A model generated the notes under the pieces. It saw only the letters and a program-made list of their open reading frames with translations, did not search any database and was not told the origin of the DNA. Source: Drosophila persimilis (Eukaryota; Arthropoda; Insecta; Diptera; Drosophilidae). From it: a stretch of DNA of 64,000 bases. The stretch spans positions 372,001 to 436,000 of the forward strand of contig NW_020825327.1 in NCBI RefSeq assembly GCF_003286085.1, read 5' to 3'. Below, piece by piece: positions 22,375-33,062 of the stretch; position 1 is the stretch's first letter; the number at the start of each line of letters is the position of its first letter. The position numbers were made by a program, and so were the translations under genes.

Positions 22375-25300
22375 TCAGCAAGTATCCCATCCAGATGCTC
22401 TCATAAACTTCGCTATCTTCCTGGGACATAGTTTGGACATCTCTGAGATGTCGTGTAGAAAGGCTGAGCTCAGGTGCTGTAGCCTTCTTCTGCTACAGCT
22501 GCGACACAAATCGTTATGTGGGGCCCCCAGCCTGTTAGCGTGGGTGCCTATTAGCCAGTGTCCCGTGAGGGAACGTATGACTACGCTGCACCTTTTCCTG
22601 CTTAGCTTGCAGTGCTCGGAGGTGCGCTTCATGCCCATGGTCGGCCATGTTTGCCGAGTTGTGCAACATCGTGGCACTATTTGCCACATATCGTTTGTTA
22701 GTCGCTTGTATTGCTCCCTTATAATGAGCTTAATGAGCTGGCCATTGGCATACAGATATCCTCCTTGTCTTGGAGAAGGGGGATTGTAGTGCCAGATCTG
22801 GCCAGCTCTTCCGCTATACAGTTGCCCTCGATGTCCCGGTGGCCCGAGACCCAAATTAGGCTAATAGCAAATTGCTCAGCCATCTCGTGCAGAGATTTGC
22901 GGCAGTCTGGCACGGTGGCCGAGTTCGAGGAAATCGCACTTAGCGATTTGATCGCAGCATGGCTATCGCTATAAATGTTTAGCTTGGTTGCCGTAACGGC
23001 AGCCGCTTGTAGGCAGTCTAGAGCCTCCCTGATTGCTATGACTTCCACTTGAAAGACACTGCAATGATCTGGGAGCCTGAAGGAATGCCTTATGTTTAGC
23101 TGTTCAGAGTAGATTCCCCCTCCGACTCTGTCGTCCAGCTTTGATCCATCTGTGAAGATGTTTATGGCCCCATCTGGGCCTGGGAGTCCGTCGAGCCATT
23201 CGTCTCTGTGAGGGACGATTGTGTCGAAGGGAGTGACTGTGTACTCTCTTGGAACTTGGTAGTTTGTTTTTGAGGGGACGGTACTGCTATTATTTAATAT
23301 GGCTGAGTGACCTATGCACTGTGTCACCCATTGATCTGAGTCTCTTAGACGTATTGCTGCTGCTTCTGCCCGTTCCTTTCCTGCGAGGTCAAGGCTCTGT
23401 AGGCATAGGATGGCATTTAGCGCATCATTTGGGGTGGTGCGAAGAGCTCCGCTGATGCATAGGGCGGCAGTCCGCTGGACTTTGCCCAGTTGCTTGGTGA
23501 TCGCCCTTTTTGATAGGGCCGGCCACCACACCGTAACTCCGTAGAGTAGTATTGGTCTAACTATAGCTTGATATATCCATTGGACTATGCTTGGGATCAT
23601 ACCCCATCTTAGCCCAATAGCTTTTTTGCATGTATAGAGTGCAGTCATTGCCTTCTTCACTCTGTCTTTGACATTCAGGTTCCAGCTAAGCTTCTTGTCA
23701 ATTACCAACCCTAAGTAACTGGCACTGTCGCTAAAGGAGAGCCTGCATCCTTGTAGTATTGGAGGGTTGAGGGGCGGGACCTTGTATTTGTTTGTGAATA
23801 ATACGAGTTCCGTTTTTGAGGGATTTACTCCCAGACCGCGCGATTCCGTCCAATCCGACAGTTGCGCTAGCTTTGTGGACATTAAGTCGCACAGTGTTTG
23901 GGGGTATTTCCCCGAGAAGATAATCGCAACGTCATCCGCATAGGCCACGACTTTGCAGCCCCCCCCTTCTAGGTCACATAGAATCTTGTTGACTGCTATG
24001 TTCCACAGAAGAGGAGACAGGACACCACATTGCGGGGTGCCTCTGTTGACATACCTTGACTGGGCGGACGATCCCATCGATGATGTCACCGTCCTGCATG
24101 TGAGCAATTGATCAATGAGCATCACCAAGTGACGGTCCACCCCCAGGTCGGTCAGGGCTTCTGTAATGGCGCCCGGTACAACGTTGTTGAAAGCTCCCTC
24201 AATATCCAGAAAGGCTATGAGTGAGTACTCTTTGGGATGCAGAGATTTCTCTACCGCTGAGATCACTTCATGAAGAGCCGTTTCCGTGGATTTTCCTTTC
24301 CGGTAGGCATGCTGTGCGCCAGACAGCAACTGAGGGTGTATAGTTGTCCTCAGTTGCAGCCCGACGAGTCTCTCAAAGGTTTTGAGGAGGAAGGACGATA
24401 GGCTGATTGGTCTAAAGTCTTTTGCAGCTGATTACGAGGCTTTCCCAGCTTTGGGAATGAAGACTATCTTTGCCTTAAGCCATGTTTGCGGGATTGTACC
24501 CACAGCCAGTATCTTCCTGAAGATACCTTGTAGCCAGTTGATGGCCGTATCCCCGGCCTTCTGAAGTTGGGCCGGGATTACCTGGTCTGGGCCTGGCGAT
24601 TTGAACGGGTTGAAGCTGTTTATTGCCCAGCTTATGTTACGTTTTGTGAGGATATGATCCATCGAGGTTACCGGTCCCTCTCCTGGGAGATGTACCGTCT
24701 CGATAGTTGTGTACCCTGGGAAATGCGTGTCTAGTAGAATGTGCAGGGACTCCTCACTGGAGTTGGTCCACGTGCCGTCATTCTTTTTAAGATACCCTAC
24801 CGAGGGGTTAGTTTTTGAGAGAATCTTGCGAAGCCTTGCGGCCTCTGACGTTTCCTCAATTTCCGAGCAAAATTTTTGCGAAGAGGCCCTTTTTGCTTTC
24901 CTTGTTTCCTTTTTATATAGTGACAGACAGATTTTGTAGTCTGCCCAGTGGCTCTCCTCGTTCGCGCTTTTGGCCCTGTTGAAGAGGGTCCTGCAGCTTT
25001 TACGTAGGATATCTATTTGTTTTGACCACCAGGGGGGTTTCTTTTTCCCCCTAGGTTTGCTAGAGGGGCATGCTGCCGCGAAGGCTTTGTTGCATGCTTC
25101 TGTGAACCTGTTCACTAGGCGATCTAGGTCGTCTTTTGTGTCAGGGAATGATGGTGCTTTGGAGGGGAGTAAGTCCTCCAGGGCTGAGCTATATTTTTCC
25201 CAGTTGGCTTTCCTGGGATTAATATAGTCCTTAGGTTTCGGACACTCGAGGGATAGTGTGGTCTCGATGTATCTGCGGTCAGAGAAAGAGTGGTCATCAA

Positions 25301-25930
25301 GGACTTGCCAACACTTGACTATATCTAACAGGTTGGGAGACACTAAGGTGAGGTCAATAACCTCCTGTCGATTTTTAATTATAAAAGTGGGGTCGTTGCC
25401 CCGATTACAAATAAATAAGTTTGAGTCCAGGATGAAGCTGAAAAGTGACTCACCCCTTACGTTTGTGTCCGTGCTTCCCCATTGGGTGTAGTGAGCGTTG
25501 GCATCGTAACCTATTAGCAGGTCTCTGTCCGACCTTTCGCTGTCGCTGGCTAGTTTGCGAACAAGGTCGTTGGGAGGATCGTTTTCCTCATGGGCCATGT
25601 AGGACGACATCAGCATTAGATGTGTCCCTTTGAGCTCTAGGCTTGCCGCCGTGTTGTCGCTATTGTTATAATTATGGAGCAGAAAGATATTAAGGTGCTT
25701 GAGCTACAATTATCTTGTACTCCTTCGACGCTAGTCCACAAACCTTGTCTTCCACTATCCAAGGTTCCTGGACTAGGGCTACGTCTGCTCCACTCTCTTC
25801 GAGGCGGAGTATAAGAGCAGCGGATGCTGCTTTACAGTGGTGGAGATTTATCTGCTTTTCCAGCAGCTCGAAGCAGCGGTCGGCCAGTGCCGCTTCCACC
25901 TTCCGCCTTTGTCTAGGACGCCTCTAGGAT
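22375..25930 (-). pseudogene. LOA-clade ORF2: endonuclease, RT, RNase H
   Basis: The endonuclease starts at about 25899 (ALVQEPWIVEDKV). A deletion with frameshift near 25685 joins it to LLIGYDANAHYTQWG. The reading frame then stays open to 22719 except for one in-frame TAA at 24432-24434, just after IPKAGKAS. RT motifs are FRPISLSSF, LIAFLDIEGAFNN, GTPQCGVLSPLLWN and the catalytic VVAYADDVAII. RNase H follows with INIFTDGSKLD, VEVIAIREALD and IYSDSHAAIKSL. The C-terminal knuckle region (22375-22700) is in another frame. LOA ORF2 nicks the target and reverse-transcribes the element. Confidence 0.9.
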
Positions 25931-25970
25931 CAGCCTCCTTTCTCTGGCAATCTGCATGAACTGGAGCGCT

Positions 25971-26660
25971 TCAGTGTTGGCCCAGGAGTCTCAGTCCCAG
26001 GAGTCTCAGCGAGCGCTGCCTTTTTGGCTGAGGGGCTTCCTTCTTCGGTGCTTCCTTGCCAAAGTTCGGCAGCACCTTCGAGGCCCACTTAACCTTCTTT
26101 ATCCATTTGTCCGTTGGGCTGGACATCTGGCTTGCGTTCTGCCGACGGAGTATATTGCCAGCACTCCTTCTATCGGCATATGTAAAAGGTTTGGCTTGGA
26201 CACTAGTAGATGGGCACTCATCACCCGCCACTTTACCAGCAGGCAGAGCAGCCGCAGGATTGCATAGCCACTCTGCCAAGGTATCGGTTTTGGGAGCCAA
26301 TTCACCACCCACCCCGAAACCGGGATGGGACCCCTGTGTGCTCTCCCTAGCATCTTCCGCCGCGCAGGTTTTCACTACTGGTTTGCGGGTTGGGCCAGGC
26401 CTTTGGGCCGCTGCCTTCCCCTGTTTGGGATTGCTCCCTGTTGGCATGTGTGGAGTGCCAGACTCATTTTGTTTGTTTTTGTTTGTCCCACGAGCTGCAG
26501 AGAAGGGGTACGGTCCGTCCGGGCAGAGATCCACGTTGCCCGGATAAGGCATACTTAGAACAGGGGGCTGCCAAGTCCCTGAGCTCTCCGTTAACGACTG
26601 GGCTAGTTTTATATACCGGTCCCCCAGCCAGGCTGACTCTCGGCACGGGTCGAATAACAC
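25971..26660 (-). pseudogene. LOA-clade ORF1 fragment
   Basis: A 229-residue frame rich in Pro, Lys and Arg lies directly before ORF2, the position of the gag-like ORF1. Its C-terminal part TDKWIKKVKWASKVLPNFGK is the most ordered segment. No zinc knuckle is seen, though LOA ORF1 proteins usually have them. The frame may be truncated. It would bind element RNA. Confidence 0.6.
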
Positions 26661-26857
26661 TCTTAGTCCGGCCCGGTGTGAGCTGAATGTGGGGGTTGGG
26701 ATGTGGGTAGGTAGTGTGTAGGGATAGGGGAGTGTGTGAGCTACTTATACGAGGCGGCACCACAAGCGCATCGTCAGTGTTGCTACTTCGCGAACACCCG
26801 CTGGCTGTCCGGGGCTGCCTATTTTCGGTACTCTCCCTAGGGAGATTATTCGCAGCT

Positions 26858-26890
26858 GACCTACCTATATGACCTGTATATAGGTAGGTC
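26858..26890. repeat. Perfect 12-bp inverted repeat in LOA 5' leader
   Basis: Arms GACCTACCTATA (26858-26869) and TATAGGTAGGTC (26879-26890) enclose a 9-base loop. It lies about 82 bases from the 5' end of the LINE, so its RNA would form a stable hairpin. Confidence 0.88.
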
Positions 26891-26972
26891 GTTCGCTATC
26901 CGTAACCTGCGACCCGTTCGGTGGCCTCAGCTAGGCCCCCTTTGAGCCACCTCACGAGCTCATCAGACTAGA

Positions 26973-26983
26973 AAATGATAATA
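26973..26983. repeat. Target-site duplication, right of LOA LINE
   Basis: AAATGATAATA, identical to 22290-22300. Confidence 0.9.
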
Positions 26984-27213
26984 ATTTTGTATTCATTCTT
27001 ATTAAAATTAATTATAGAAAAATGGTCCGTTGCATAGTTCTGAAGAAATACTTATTTTCCAAACCATCGAACTTTTTTTGATTGTTTTTCAACTTTGACT
27101 TGAAAAAAATGTGTTAGTGATTTTTCCCCGATATTTTTGAAGCCGAACGGCTCAAAATCGCAGAATGCGCTTGAAAACTGAGGTTAAGGAATATTCAAAG
27201 AACATATTCAAAC

Positions 27214-27403
27214 AAGGCGGAACAATGTGATAGTTTCTGCTGCAACCGCAACTCTACATTTATACCCGATACATAGTCAGTATGGCTACATTCAGCGACA
27301 AAGAGTGAGGAGACAGAAAACGTGTCTGAACGTGTCGTCGGGCGCTGCGTAGCCACTGCATTTTGATTTGTTCCTTTTCGCTTTAATAATAATCCGATCT
27401 CTT
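27214..27403 (-). mobile_element. Helitron-like (DINE/ISY) 3' module fragment
   Basis: Degenerate copy of the 3' end in reverse orientation: CGCAACTCTACATTTATACC, then CGATACATAGTCAGTATGGC and a GA-rich tract with GAGGAGACAGAAAA. It ends at the CR1-like fragment. Confidence 0.7.
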
Positions 27404-27637
27404 GTACGTTGACATGCAATGACTGAATCTTACAAGAGGCGATGCCATTACTGCACCGTCAAGTCTGAAGGCCCGTCTGAAACCTGCAGAAGGCTGTTAC
27501 GCGCGGGTCCCAGGCAAAGCGCAACCCTCCTCCCGCCCAACCGACCGAGGTGCGCTGGCGCATGACGCGCGGCGCGTGGCCGAACCGAACGCGAGCATGC
27601 AGGAAAGATAGCTGTTAGACTAGACTAGACTAGACTG
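27404..27637 (-). mobile_element. CR1-like family 1, 3'-terminal fragment
   Basis: Matches the 3' untranslated end of copies at 18033-18240 and 47577-47717 (CGTTGACATGCAATGACTG, CATGCAGGAAAGATAG). It ends in four TAGAC repeats (about 27616-27636) before Helitron-like sequence resumes. Confidence 0.75.
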
Positions 27638-27988
27638 TTCAAAACTTCGCCCCGCCCACTTCCGCCCCCACAAAGGACGAAAATCTGTTGCATCCACAAT
27701 ATTGCAGATTTGAGAAAACTAAAAACGTAGAATCATAGATAATGACCATATCTATCAGATTGCTGAATCTGGATCAGATCAAATCATTTTTATAGCCAAA
27801 AGGAACAAATCAATTTGCACTGGCTACGCAGCTCAGACTGATTTTCTGTCTCTCTCGCACTCATTCTTTGTCGTGTTGTTTAATATTGGCGGCGTCTGCC
27901 TGAGGAGAGCCATACTGACTAAGTATCGGGTATAAATGTAGAGTTGCGGTCTCCGCGGCACCTCACAACGTTCCGCCTCGTTTTTTTA
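27638..27988 (+). mobile_element. Helitron-like (DINE/ISY) fragment
   Basis: Starts inside the repeated unit (TTCAAAACTTCGCCCCGCCC) and runs to the 3' terminus CAACGTTCCGCCTCG, with the GTATCGGGTATAAATG sub-terminal repeat. Confidence 0.8.
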
Positions 27989-28934
27989 AATTTTATTAGA
28001 AATCAGCTTTACTTAAACTATGATCTAATATTAGTGATATTTGCACTGGCTTACTGTATATTTTAAGAGTTTAATGGTTAGGTTTATGATGTTTTATTTA
28101 GCAAATTTTTCTATTTTTTATGTTCGATGGGATAAGACGTTTGAGTCTGCGTGGGATTTGAAGGTGCAGTAATCCTCTAGCTGCTTCATTTGGATGGTTA
28201 ATGAGCCTATCGTTGTATCGACTGCTGTGATGGTTTATTTGATCTCCAACTTTTGGGATGAGGAGATCTCTTTCCAGCATTGTGGTCCGAACAAACCACG
28301 GGGCACCTGTCATCGCCCTTAGAGCCTTCGCTTGCATGACTCTGATTTTATTCAGATGCGTCTTCGCTGCACATCCCCAGACTTGAACGGAGTTTTCCAT
28401 ATAGGGATTATCGTTGCCTTGTACAATAAAACTTTATTGCGTAGGGGAAGCTTACTTTTTCAGTTCATGAGCCAGTGCAACTTTTAAGTTTGCTTTGACT
28501 TGATGATTGTCGCTCTGATGTGTGGTTCCCAAGTCAGAGACTGCTCTTGCGTGGAATAATATTTCCGTTGAAGGTTAGGTATGGTGGGTGCTTGCTCCTT
28601 AAAGTAAAGTAAAGTACGTTAACTGACTTTGTTTCGTTAATTGTGATGTTTCATTTTTTTGCCCATTTTTCCACGGATTCGAGGTACATTTGAAGTTGTT
28701 CTGCAACGGCTCTGTAGCAGGTGGATGATGAGAGAATAGCAGTATCATCAGCGTAAGTGGCGACCAGGAAGTTGCTTGGGTTGACGTGTGGTAACGGCAT
28801 GTCGCATGTAAATAATGTGTACAGGATTGGCCCAAGAACGCTGCCTTGTGGAACTCCAGCTCTGATAATTTTAATGTCTTAAATAGCTTCCTTGATTGTG
28901 ACAAATGTTCTTTCTCTCAAAAATCACTCTTTGA

Positions 28935-28942
28935 CTGAATAC
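28935..28942. repeat. 8-bp target-site duplication, left of hAT
   Basis: CTGAATAC, repeated at 30160-30167. Eight bases is the length expected for hAT elements. Confidence 0.9.
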
Positions 28943-30159
28943 TAGAGCTAGTCGACCCACTGTGACTAGTGTGTGTGAGATAGACACTATCGATGTTTTG
29001 ATGTCGATTTGATTCGATAGTAAGCGATAGTGCTCAAACATTTTTTGATCACATCACTATTTGATTTGCATTTGTCACAAACAGACGCGTGTATATTGGT
29101 GTTAATGGCATTTTATTTTCCAAATATGGACAAATTTAATTATTGCTATGTGCAAATTTTCATTTTAGTTTTGCGTATGAAGCAGATCCCAACAATAGCA
29201 GTGAAGGAGAATCGCCTACCTTCAAAAGGCAGCGAATTGGCAAAGCGAAGGTCTGGCTTCATTTTGAGAGGTCCAAAGATGGCAAGACCGCCAGGTGCAT
29301 ATACTGTTCTAATGATTATAGAACATGTGGCAACACGTCCAATTTATTCGACCACGTTGAAAGCCTGCATCCCGGCATTTCATTTGATGAATCGCCATCA
29401 ATGAATGATTCTGGAGGGTCGCGGGTTTTGCGAGTTTGTAAATATCCTTGATCCTCGGTACAACCTGCCTTTATGAAAAACACTAAAAAACGTGCTTTTG
29501 AGTGGCATGTACAATGAATTGAAGACAAACTGTGTGCACTTTTGGATGGTATTGAAAGCTGCGCCATAAGAACGGACAGTTGGACTTCGAGAGCTAACCA
29601 AGCATATATTACGGTTACATGCCACTTTATAACGAAGGATTTTGTTTTGCGTACAGCAGTATTGGCCACCAAACCATTACTTGATAGTTTAAATCAGTCA
29701 GCTCAAAAAATAGCTGATTTCCTACAGGCGATCTTTGCAGAGTGGAATATTTTTACTAAAATATTAGCAGTTACAACTGATAGTGCCAATTCTATGAAGA
29801 AAGCTTGTGAACTGTTAAAAAAATAACGTCTACCGTGCTTTGCACACACAATAAATTTAGTTGTGCTTAATATATACTACCGGAAAGTGCAAACGGACTG
29901 TCACGTATTTTAAGTCTAGTCCAATTGCACTTAGCAAATTGAAAGCAGAGCAACAAACCAAAGAAAAGTACAGCTTGAAACAAGAAGTGTCTACAAGGTC
30001 TACAGCGCATTTTATATGATAGAGCGAATAATTTTAACTAACTATAGTGCTATAGTGAAATTGAATTTTTTTATGTTAATTTAATAATGATTAAACAAAT
30101 TTTGTTTAAAAACCTCGAGAATATCGAATGTCTCAACTATCGATGTTTTCCCAGCTCTA
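28943..30159 (+). mobile_element. hAT transposon, 1.2 kb, internally deleted
   Basis: Ends TAGAGCTAG (left) and, reversed, TAGAGCTGG (right) form short imperfect terminal inverted repeats. Both ends hold ATCGAT palindromes. It is flanked by 8-bp duplications and carries parts of a BED-finger transposase. It lies within the RT of a jockey LINE, so it is the younger insertion. Confidence 0.9.
29143..29830 (+). pseudogene. hAT transposase remnant with BED zinc finger
   Basis: The frame at 29143-29451 carries a BED-type finger: KVWLHFERSKDGKTARCIYC, then NTSNLFDHVESLHPG. The Cys pair and His pair are kept. A frame change leads to 29542-29826, which shows the hAT core: IRTDSWTSRANQAYITVTCH with its catalytic aspartate, and ILAVTTDSANSMKKACELL. 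The C-terminal dimerisation region is absent. Transposase would bind the ends and cut; this copy cannot. Confidence 0.85.
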
Positions 30160-30167
30160 CTGAATAC
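30160..30167. repeat. 8-bp target-site duplication, right of hAT
   Basis: CTGAATAC, identical to 28935-28942. Confidence 0.9.
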
Positions 30168-32243
30168 TGTGGGGCGGGTAGTAGAATCTTTGGTTTATAT
30201 AAGAGTCCCTTGTGCCAGACTTAGTCAAAAGCTTGTTTCGCGTCGAGAAAAACCCCTGAACAACATTGCTTAGTTTCATAAGCGTTGAGGATGTGTTGAA
30301 CCACTCTGTGTACTTGTTCCGGGGTCCCGTGCTGTCTTCTGAAACCGAATTGGTGCTGTGGAATAGCTTCCTTGACGCAGCTTTCTGCCACCATTCTGCT
30401 CAAGAATATTCTTTCGAATATCTTTGAGAAAACTGGTAGTAGGCTTATTGGTCTGTATGACTCTAGGGCTGACGTTGGTTTACCTGGCTTTAGTATCATC
30501 ACAATCATTGCACACTTCCATTGGGTGGGGAAGTGGCCGATGCGAAGGATGGCGTTGTAAAGTGCAACTAGAAACATTATTTCCCTTACATGGAAGCAGT
30601 TTTGCGATGCGGGTATCTATTAAGTCGTGCCCAGAAGCTTTATTGTTTACAAGAGATTTTATTTCCGCTTGGACTTCAGCAGGTGAAACTGGCTTGGTTG
30701 GTATCGACATCTGTAGGGGCGCTTCTAAGTACCAGGAGAGTGCTCGCGTGTGATCTTGAGGTGCTACATTGGCTGGAGTGAATCTGGTCTCTGAATTTCT
30801 AGCGAACGCTTCTGCTTTTTCAAAGTCAGACTTAACCCATGTACCGTTGTCGTTTCTTAAAGGAAAGCTGCATAGTGGCTGCCTCTTGATGCCACGGGTG
30901 AGTTTCCAGTGAGTTGACCTGGCTACTTTATCGGCTCTTTTTAGCATTTCGCCGAAGTGTTTGCTGCTTTTCTCAGCGAAATACTTTTTTAAGTTTCTGC
31001 CTGCTCTGTGCATCTGAACTTTAGTGTCCGGGTCGCGAGTTCTAATGAAAGCTTTCCTTAATCTTCTCTTGATACGCACAAGGTTTTCGATGTGAGGGTC
31101 AGGTGATGCAGCAGGTCGGGTCGAGCGCGCCTCGGTCGTGGGTGGTTCTGTGGAGAGAGCTGCTTCCTGGATGAGGCTATTAAGCGAGCGTACAGCCGCG
31201 GCAATGTCTTCTGGAGACTCGAATCTCTCGTTAAGTCGAATGTGCTCTTCCAAATGGGTTTGAAAAATCGCAATGTTTTCTCGACTGTGCAGGAGCTTCT
31301 GTTTAGTAGGGTAGTCGACAGGGGATGAGTTCATTTCTATGAGAAGCGGTAGGTGATCGGAAGAAAGGTCGAAGCTCGCTTGTATGTGCAGGAATCTATG
31401 GGGAAAGCCTTTGTAGATAGCGAATTCCAGGGCACTAAGCGATCTGTTGGAGTCATATGGGTAGTGGGTTGCGGAGCCAGTGGCAAGAATTTTGGCTCTA
31501 CTTGAGACTATATAGTCGTGATTTCGAGAACTCTATGGCAGGAGCGAGGGTTTCCCCACCATTGGTGCTTCGCATTCCAGTCCCCAGCTGCAATGTATTT
31601 TGGCCCAAAACTAGATAATAAATAGCGATAGTAGAGAGAGATAGTTGTTTCTCCTAGAGAGGTGCTTAGCACCATGTTAGCGGCTTGAATTTGGCCATCT
31701 GTAATGGGGTTGATTGGGAAGTGCTTGAGACTGCTGCGGATGAGAATAGCAGATCCTCCTCTGAAACTATCGGAGGGATGATTTGCAGTGTAGAGTTCAT
31801 ACCCTATTAGCTTGAATGTTGTTCTGCTGCAGAAGTGCGTTTCCGAGAGAGTTCTAGGCTTTTGTTGGCTATGCCCGACGCATTCCAAATACCTATACGG
31901 TAAGGCATTTTGAGAGGCTAGGGCTAGAGAGGCTAGAGGGCTCCTCTAGCGACTTCAGCACAAGATATATGATTTTCCTGATTTTTTGGCTGGGAAATGA
32001 GCATGTCGTTGCGTGGCATATCCCTCCGTCTGCCGCTTCTAGAGAGCGAGCGAGAGTTTGTCTGGGTGCGCCCGGACTTTCCCCTAGGATGCGCCTGATG
32101 AGTGTTTCCCAAATTTGACTGTGGTGCTTATGGGTACAATTTCAATAGAAGCTGTTGGTAGACCCTACAGCCTTTATAATTGGCAGTGTGGGAGCCAAGA
32201 CATTTGGTACACTTGGGCTCGACGTCTCGTGGCTTTGAGCATT

Positions 32244-33062
32244 CTATGGTGGCCCACATTTAACACAAACAAATTTTTTGTTGCAGTATATTTTAGTGTG
32301 TTCGAATTCTTGACATCGGTGACACTGTGATATCTCCTGTTTACGTTGTGGCTGCTCAACAGTTATCTTTTGTCTGCGGAGGTCTGATAATTTGAAGATC
32401 TCTTTATTATTTTCATTTGGCTCTAAATCCACGAAAAATAAGCTGAGCTGCTTCTTGGTCGCTCTGTTAAGAGGATTGCGGGTGAATCGTGCTAGATGCC
32501 CTTTGGGCATGAGATCTTGCTTAATATAATCAGTTATGGTGGAGTGGTGAAGATTTTTGATTACCACTCTATATGACCGTTCTTCTTTCAACCGGTAGCT
32601 ATGACAGAGAACGCCTTTAGCCATCAACGCGGAGGCAATTTTGCGGTAAGTGGTTGATTCGTTGCATAGGAGTCTAATTTGTCCTCCTGTGATTGTTTTT
32701 ATACGGTAATTTTCGGGGCTTGCCAACGTATCCAACATTGACCAGAACATTGTGATGTCGTTTACCCCAGGTATGATGATTGGAGGATGCAGAGGGTTGC
32801 GTTTGGTTATAGGGGATTCGTTACACTCCTTGTGAGGGCTGAGGTCCATCTCCTAGGAACCGTCGGCAGTTGGGTCGTCAATGTCCGCGAGTGGCGCATA
32901 GTAATTTGCAGAAGCAGGGTTTTGACTACTTGGGAGACTGCGTTCAGTTGAGTGGGGGGATTCTTTTTGGAGGAGGAGGAACTCCTCTGTCCTGCCAAGA
33001 AACATGAGAGTCGTCAGTTGGCTGTGAGGCATGGTTATGGGCAATGTTATTTCAACCATCCG
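32244..33062 (-). pseudogene. Jockey-clade ORF1 (gag-like) remnant
   Basis: A 201-residue frame (32244-32849) shows the usual fold of jockey-clade ORF1: IRLLCNESTTYRKIASALM, YRVVIKNLHHSTITDYI, then LSLFFVDLEPNENNKEIF and the knuckle CHRCQEFEHTKIYCNKKFVC. The N-terminal part is at 32853-33062, separated by a stop at 32850-32852. ORF1 binds RNA and forms the particle with ORF2. The frame ends at CVKCGPP where a further knuckle would be expected. Confidence 0.8.

Larger units (their letters stand above)
22301..26972 (-). mobile_element. LOA-clade LINE, nearly full length (4.67 kb)
   Basis: Bounded by an 11-bp target-site duplication. ORF1, endonuclease, RT and RNase H are all present on the - strand; RNase H after RT is a hallmark of LOA-clade elements such as LOA, Bilbo and TRIM. 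The 3' end is a short AACCT repeat. The 5' leader contains a perfect 12-bp hairpin. Only a few lesions interrupt the coding region, so the insertion is fairly young. Confidence 0.92.
28098..31890 (-). pseudogene. Jockey-clade ORF2 remnant
   Basis: The endonuclease is at 31508-31888 with RGGSAILIRSS and the catalytic KYIAAGDWNAKHQWWG. Linker and RT N-terminus are at 30480-31334. RT motifs ESYRPISLLPVFSKIFE, QFGFRRQHGTPEQ and FLDAKQAFD are at 30221-30577. Beyond the hAT insert, in another frame, come GVPQGSVLGPILYTLF and the catalytic ATYADDTAIL (about 28700-28880). The C-terminal segment (28098-28400) has VQVWGCAAKTHLNKI. Several stops show it is dead. Confidence 0.85.
27989..33062 (-). mobile_element. 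Jockey-clade LINE split by a hAT element
   Basis: ORF1 with a knuckle, endonuclease, RT and the C-terminal region occur in order on the - strand. A hAT transposon (28943-30159) sits inside the RT; removing it with one target copy rejoins the RT. Stops and frameshifts are common. The 5' end is cut by the CR1-like copy at 33063. Confidence 0.85.

Noticed and set aside
22313..22789. 158-residue + strand reading frame
   Set aside because: It is antisense to the C-terminal part of LOA ORF2 and has no domain of its own.
26056..26547. 163-residue + strand reading frame rich in hydrophobic residues
   Set aside because: Shadow of the Pro/Lys-rich LOA ORF1 on the opposite strand.
26951..26967. Functional hammerhead ribozyme at the LOA 5' end
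   Set aside because: The core resemblance is partial: stem II pairs poorly and the GAAA box is absent. Kept only as a low-interest candidate in the findings.
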